NCBI GenBank assembly: GCA_945876985.1
Contig: CAMCQX010000001.1
Coordinates: forward strand, 1 to 18,339
Direction of reading: 5' to 3'
DNA from: Chitinophaga pinensis
GTDB lineage: Bacteria; Bacteroidota; Bacteroidia; UKL13-3
Length of the DNA: 18,339 nucleotides
The notes under the pieces are model-generated. The model saw only the letters and a program-made list of their open reading frames with translations, was not told the DNA's origin and searched no databases. Shown here in pieces: positions 15,174-18,339 of the stretch. The position numbers and the translations under genes were made by a program. Each line of letters opens with the position of its first letter. Positions within the stretch are counted from its first letter, which is position 1.

Positions 15174-16916
15174 ATGAGCAATTTAATCAACGAAAAAGAT
15201 GTAGCCAAAGCCTTAAAGTTACAAAAATTGCATGTTAGTTTACTAGCTCCAGCAATTATGAAACTGCTAAAGCTTGATAAATTAAATGAAGCTTACAGTC
15301 CTTTTTCTGAGCTTCAAGGTTTTGATTTTACCGATAAAATGTTGGAGGAATTAGGCATTGAATACGAAATTGATGCGGAAGATTTGAAAAATATTCCAAG
15401 AACGGAACCTTTTATTGCCATTTCCAATCATCCTTATGGTGGAATTGATGGATTAATAAGTTTATCTATTTTAAATAAAATAAGACCAGATACCAAGTTT
15501 TTGGCTAATTATTTATTGCAACAAATTCCCCCATTAAAAAATTATATTGTTGCTGTAAATCCTTTTGACAATGCTAAAAAAAGTATCATGAATATGCAAG
15601 GATTAAAAGAGGTTTTGGGTCATATAAAGGAACATCCAATTGGGATTTTTCCTGCTGGCGAAGTTTCAGCTTTGCAATTAAACACTTTGAAAATTACCGA
15701 TAAAAAATGGGATCCAACCATTGGTAAAATAATTCAAAAAGCCAATGTGAAAGTTTTACCTATTTATTTTAGTGGACATAATAGTTTAGTCTTTAATTTA
15801 TTGGGTTTAATTAGTCCCAATTTAAGAACCGTAAAATTACCTTCTGAATTATTTAACAAAAAGCAAAAAGTAATAGTTAGAATTGGCAAACCAATTTTAC
15901 CAAAAATACTTAGCGAGTTTGAAAACAGTGATGAATTACTTCGTTTTGTGAGGGCTAAAACTTATGCCTTAGGTTCAGGAATTGAGGTGAAAAAGTTTTT
16001 TAAAATAAATTTAAGCAAGCTTGTTAAACCTAAACCAATTATTGCAGAAACGTTAAATATTGCCATTCAAAACGACATTGATAATATTCAAAACGACCAA
16101 GTTTATAAACATGAAAATTTTGAAGTTTATATTAGTAATGCATTTAATATTCCCAATGTTTTAAAGGAAATTACTCGCTTGCGCGAAATAACTTTTAGAG
16201 CTGTTGGCGAAGGAACAAATCGAAGTTTTGATACCGATGAATTCGATTTGTATTACAAACATTTGTTCATTTGGGATTCATTAGCTCAAAAAATAGTGGG
16301 TGCGTATCGCATTGGTTTAGGCGATGAATTGTACAAACAATTTGGCAAAAAAGGGTTTTACTTAAACCAATTATTCAAACTTAAAAAAGAGTTTGCACCT
16401 ATTTTAAAAGACAGCATTGAATTGGGAAGATCGTTTGTAACATTGGAGTACCAACGTAAACCATTAAGCTTAATGCTACTTTGGAAAGGTATCAATGAGT
16501 TTTTGAAACAACACAAAGGACGGTTTAATTATATGATTGGTCCTGTTAGTATTAGTGGTGAGTTTTCTAACTTATCAAAGGATTTATTGGTGGCTTATAT
16601 CCGCCATAATCATTACGATAAAGCATTGTCGAAAATGGTAAAGCCACGCAAAAAATTCAAGTATCAATACACGGGCGAAGACAAAAAGTTATTGCTCGAA
16701 AAACACAGAGATGATATCAAAAAATTAGATAATTTTATTGGTGAAATAGAAACCAATCATTCAAAAATTCCAGTTTTGGTAAAAAAATATTTGAAGTTAA
16801 ATGGAAAAATTATTGCTTTCAATGTGGATCCAAAATTCAATAATTCTTTAGATGGATTTTTGGTATTAAACATCAATGATATTCCAGATGAAGCTTTTGA
16901 TATGGTGAGTAGGTAA
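15174..16916 (+). CDS. olsF: Bifunctional acyltransferase, OlsF-like (ornithine/glycine lipid synthase)
   Basis: A 580-residue two-domain protein. Residues about 60-280 form a PlsC-type O-acyltransferase with SNHPYGGIDG (H86 and D92, an HX5D form of the catalytic box) and IGIFPAGEVS (FPAGE at 159-163). Residues about 310-510 form a GNAT-fold N-acyltransferase of the OlsB/hemolysin type, with REITFRAVGEGTNRSFD, IVGAYRIG and YMIGPVSISGEF. This order matches OlsF, where the C-terminal half N-acylates the amino acid and the N-terminal half adds the second acyl chain. The head group, ornithine or glycine, cannot be read from sequence. A further tail of about 60 residues follows. The ATG at 15174 is preferred to TTG at 15141, which lies upstream of a -7 box. 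It is followed by purD under its own promoter. Confidence 0.8.
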   Translation: MSNLINEKDVAKALKLQKLHVSLLAPAIMKLLKLDKLNEAYSPFSELQGFDFTDKMLEELGIEYEIDAEDLKNIPRTEPFIAISNHPYGGIDGLISLSILNKIRPDTKFLANYLLQQIPPLKNYIVAVNPFDNAKKSIMNMQGLKEVLGHIKEHPIGIFPAGEVSALQLNTLKITDKKWDPTIGKIIQKANVKVLPIYFSGHNSLVFNLLGLISPNLRTVKLPSELFNKKQKVIVRIGKPILPKILSEFENSDELLRFVRAKTYALGSGIEVKKFFKINLSKLVKPKPIIAETLNIAIQNDIDNIQNDQVYKHENFEVYISNAFNIPNVLKEITRLREITFRAVGEGTNRSFDTDEFDLYYKHLFIWDSLAQKIVGAYRIGLGDELYKQFGKKGFYLNQLFKLKKEFAPILKDSIELGRSFVTLEYQRKPLSLMLLWKGINEFLKQHKGRFNYMIGPVSISGEFSNLSKDLLVAYIRHNHYDKALSKMVKPRKKFKYQYTGEDKKLLLEKHRDDIKKLDNFIGEIETNHSKIPVLVKKYLKLNGKIIAFNVDPKFNNSLDGFLVLNINDIPDEAFDMVSR

Positions 16917-16947
16917 AAAATAAAAGAATCTTTTCTTCCTAATATTC

Positions 16948-16991
16948 ATCATTTCAAAAGTGTTTATTCATAAAAATATTTTTGAAATGAT
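16948..16991 (+). promoter_or_regulatory. 12-bp inverted repeat overlapping the purD promoter
   Basis: ATCATTTCAAAA (16948-16959) and its exact complement TTTTGAAATGAT (16980-16991) are separated by 20 bases. The right arm ends on the first base of the -7 box. The dyad would span about -56 to -13, covering the -33 region, as an operator would. No T-run follows, so it does not look like an olsF terminator. The binding protein, if any, is unknown. Confidence 0.55.
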
Positions 16992-16998
16992 ATATTTG
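16991..16998 (+). promoter_or_regulatory. -7 promoter box of purD
   Basis: TATATTTG matches TAnnTTTG and ends only 5 bases before the ATG at 17004. With the usual 5-8 base spacing to the start site, transcription would begin at or next to the initiation codon, giving a leaderless mRNA. No good TTTG at -33 is present. Confidence 0.6.
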
Positions 16999-17003
16999 CC
17001 CTC

Positions 17004-18281
17004 ATGAATATTTTATTGATTGGTGCTGGCGGACGTGAACATGCTTTTGCTTATAAACTGTCGCAAAGCCCTTTGTGTTCCCAACTTTTTATTGCCCCTG
17101 GCAATGCTGGAACTGCTGAATTTGGAAAAAACGTAAAAATGAATCCAAATGATTTTGAAACGGTTGGAATATTTTGCTTAGAAAATAATGTTGAATTATT
17201 AATCGTTGGTCCGGAAGAACCATTGGTTTTGGGTATGCGCGATTACTTTGAAGCCAATGAAAACTTAAAAAATATGCTATTTATTGGCCCCGATAAAATG
17301 GGAGCAACCATGGAAGCTAGCAAAGATTGGAGCAAAGCTTTTATGTATAAAAACAATATTCCAACGGCTGCTTATCAGACTTTTACCAGCGATAATTTAA
17401 ACGAAGGAATTGCATATTTAAAAACTCAAAAAATGCCAATTGTGCTAAAAGCCGATGGATTGGCTGCTGGAAAAGGCGTTTTGATATGCCAAACTTTGGA
17501 AGAGGCCACCAGTGAATTGCAACAAATGATTAGCGATAAAAAGTTTGGTGCAGCAAGTAGTAAAGTGGTGATTGAAGAATTTTTGACCGGAATTGAATTA
17601 TCTGTTTTTGTGTTAAGTGATGGAAATTCATATAAAATATTGCCAACGGCAAAAGATTATAAAAGAATAGGAGTGGGCGAAACCGGTTTAAACACGGGTG
17701 GAATGGGAGCTATTTCTCCAGTGCCTTTTGCTAATGAAGAATTTATGCAAAAAGTAATTGCTAAAATTATTGAACCTACTATAAGTGGACTAAAAAATGA
17801 AAACATAAAATATGTAGGTTTTATATTTATTGGTTTAATAAAAGTAGGCGAAGAGCCTGTGGTTATTGAATACAACTGCCGAATGGGCGATCCTGAGACT
17901 GAAACTGTTTTGCCTTTAATTGAATCAGATTTTGTGGAATTAATGGCGGCTACTGCCAAAGGAAAATTACATGAAACGGATTTAAAAATTAGCACTCAAC
18001 ATGCTGCTACAGTGATGTTGGTTTCAGCTGGTTATCCTGGTGATTACGTAAAAGGAAAACTCATGACAAACTTGGAGTCTTCAAATAATTCCATGCTATT
18101 TCATGCGGGAACGGCATTGAATAATAACAACGAAATAGTTACCAATGGCGGACGAGTTTTAGCTGTTACATCGTTGGGGAATTCATTGAGCGAAGCGGTT
18201 TCTAAATCGATGAAAACTGCTGAAAATGTTAATTTTGAAGGGAAGTATTTTAGAACGGATATTGGTTTTGAGTTTTTGTAA
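17004..18281 (+). CDS. purD: Phosphoribosylamine--glycine ligase (GAR synthetase)
   Basis: PurD joins glycine to phosphoribosylamine with ATP, the second step of de novo purine synthesis. The 425-residue product is full length. The N-terminal domain begins MNILLIGAGGREHAFAYKL and has IAPGNAGT and VGPEEPLVLG. The ATP-grasp core includes PIVLKADGLAAGKGVLI, VVIEEFLTGIELSVFVLSDG, KDYKRIGVGETGLNTGGMGA and EYNCRMGDPETE with Mg2+-binding acidic residues. The C-terminal domain includes AATVMLVSAGYPGDY and GGRVLAVTSLG. It stands alone without other pur genes. The start codon is fixed by the promoter: the -7 box lies 5 bases upstream, so no longer product is possible from it. Confidence 0.97.
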   Translation: MNILLIGAGGREHAFAYKLSQSPLCSQLFIAPGNAGTAEFGKNVKMNPNDFETVGIFCLENNVELLIVGPEEPLVLGMRDYFEANENLKNMLFIGPDKMGATMEASKDWSKAFMYKNNIPTAAYQTFTSDNLNEGIAYLKTQKMPIVLKADGLAAGKGVLICQTLEEATSELQQMISDKKFGAASSKVVIEEFLTGIELSVFVLSDGNSYKILPTAKDYKRIGVGETGLNTGGMGAISPVPFANEEFMQKVIAKIIEPTISGLKNENIKYVGFIFIGLIKVGEEPVVIEYNCRMGDPETETVLPLIESDFVELMAATAKGKLHETDLKISTQHAATVMLVSAGYPGDYVKGKLMTNLESSNNSMLFHAGTALNNNNEIVTNGGRVLAVTSLGNSLSEAVSKSMKTAENVNFEGKYFRTDIGFEFL

Positions 18282-18339
18282 TTAGTGTCTGCAAGAAAAA
18301 TCAAATTTCTTCGTTTCTACGATGGACGTTTTTCTTAAA
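18282..18339. other. Non-coding end of window after purD
   Basis: These 58 bases contain no gene start or end that I can support. An AAGAAAAA/TTTTTCTT pair (18293-18300 and 18329-18336) could fold with a 28-base loop, but this is too weak to call a terminator. Confidence 0.4.

Noticed and set aside
18293..18336. AAGAAAAA/TTTTTCTT inverted repeat after purD
   Set aside because: Only A:U and two G:C pairs with a 28-base loop and no T-run; such pairs arise by chance in DNA this AT-rich.

Overview
This is an AT-rich chromosomal segment from a member of the Bacteroidota. The lineage call rests on several things seen in the sequence. Promoter-like TAnnTTTG boxes sit just upstream of starts, and Shine-Dalgarno sequences are absent. 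The F1Fo ATP synthase operon ends at atpG without atpD or atpC. DnaK carries GGGTHDVS and [10 protein letters not shown] motifs and ends in EEVK. There is a DUF4249-like lipoprotein, and NusA and AtpB are of Bacteroidota type. The class cannot be fixed from this window; a flavobacterial or chitinophagal relative is plausible. Nearly all of the window is housekeeping DNA. I found no transposase, phage gene, CRISPR array, tRNA, rRNA or defence cassette.

Layout. Positions 1-1386 hold the last codons of rimP, then nusA, closed by a strong bidirectional terminator; infB, the usual next gene, is not there. Positions 1412-2384 (minus strand) hold a two-gene unit: a 40-residue lipoprotein, too short for ordinary gene calling, and a family 2 glycosyltransferase. 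Positions 2406-8234 hold the ATP synthase operon: atpZ, a small membrane protein, then atpB, atpE, atpF, atpH, atpA and atpG. RNA hairpins lie after atpE and after atpA, the two genes whose products are needed in most copies, and a 15-bp stem terminator ends the operon. Positions 8238-12533 (minus strand) hold a DUF4249-like lipoprotein, dnaK and a DEAD-box RNA helicase, each apparently its own unit. Positions 12591-14300 hold panB, a repeat-rich spacer and an RluA-type pseudouridine synthase, which overlaps tail to tail with a deoxynucleoside kinase on the minus strand. Positions 14987-18281 hold a fused O-/N-acyltransferase of the OlsF type (ornithine/glycine lipid synthesis) and purD.

How the genes relate. 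The only real functional module is the ATP synthase. It makes Fo (a, b, c) and the delta, alpha and gamma subunits of F1; beta and epsilon must come from a second locus. The other genes serve separate core functions: transcription elongation, protein folding, RNA remodelling and modification, pantothenate, purine and deoxynucleotide supply, and membrane aminolipids.

Most useful points for a reader. (1) Three starts are better placed downstream of the longest open frame, because the longer frame begins inside or just upstream of a -7 promoter box (atpZ, the DEAD-box gene and olsF). (2) purD probably has a leaderless mRNA under a 12-bp dyad. (3) The microlipoprotein should be added to any annotation. 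(4) The two intercistronic hairpins of the atp operon are candidates for setting subunit ratios. I saw no wholly new multi-gene system and do not claim one.
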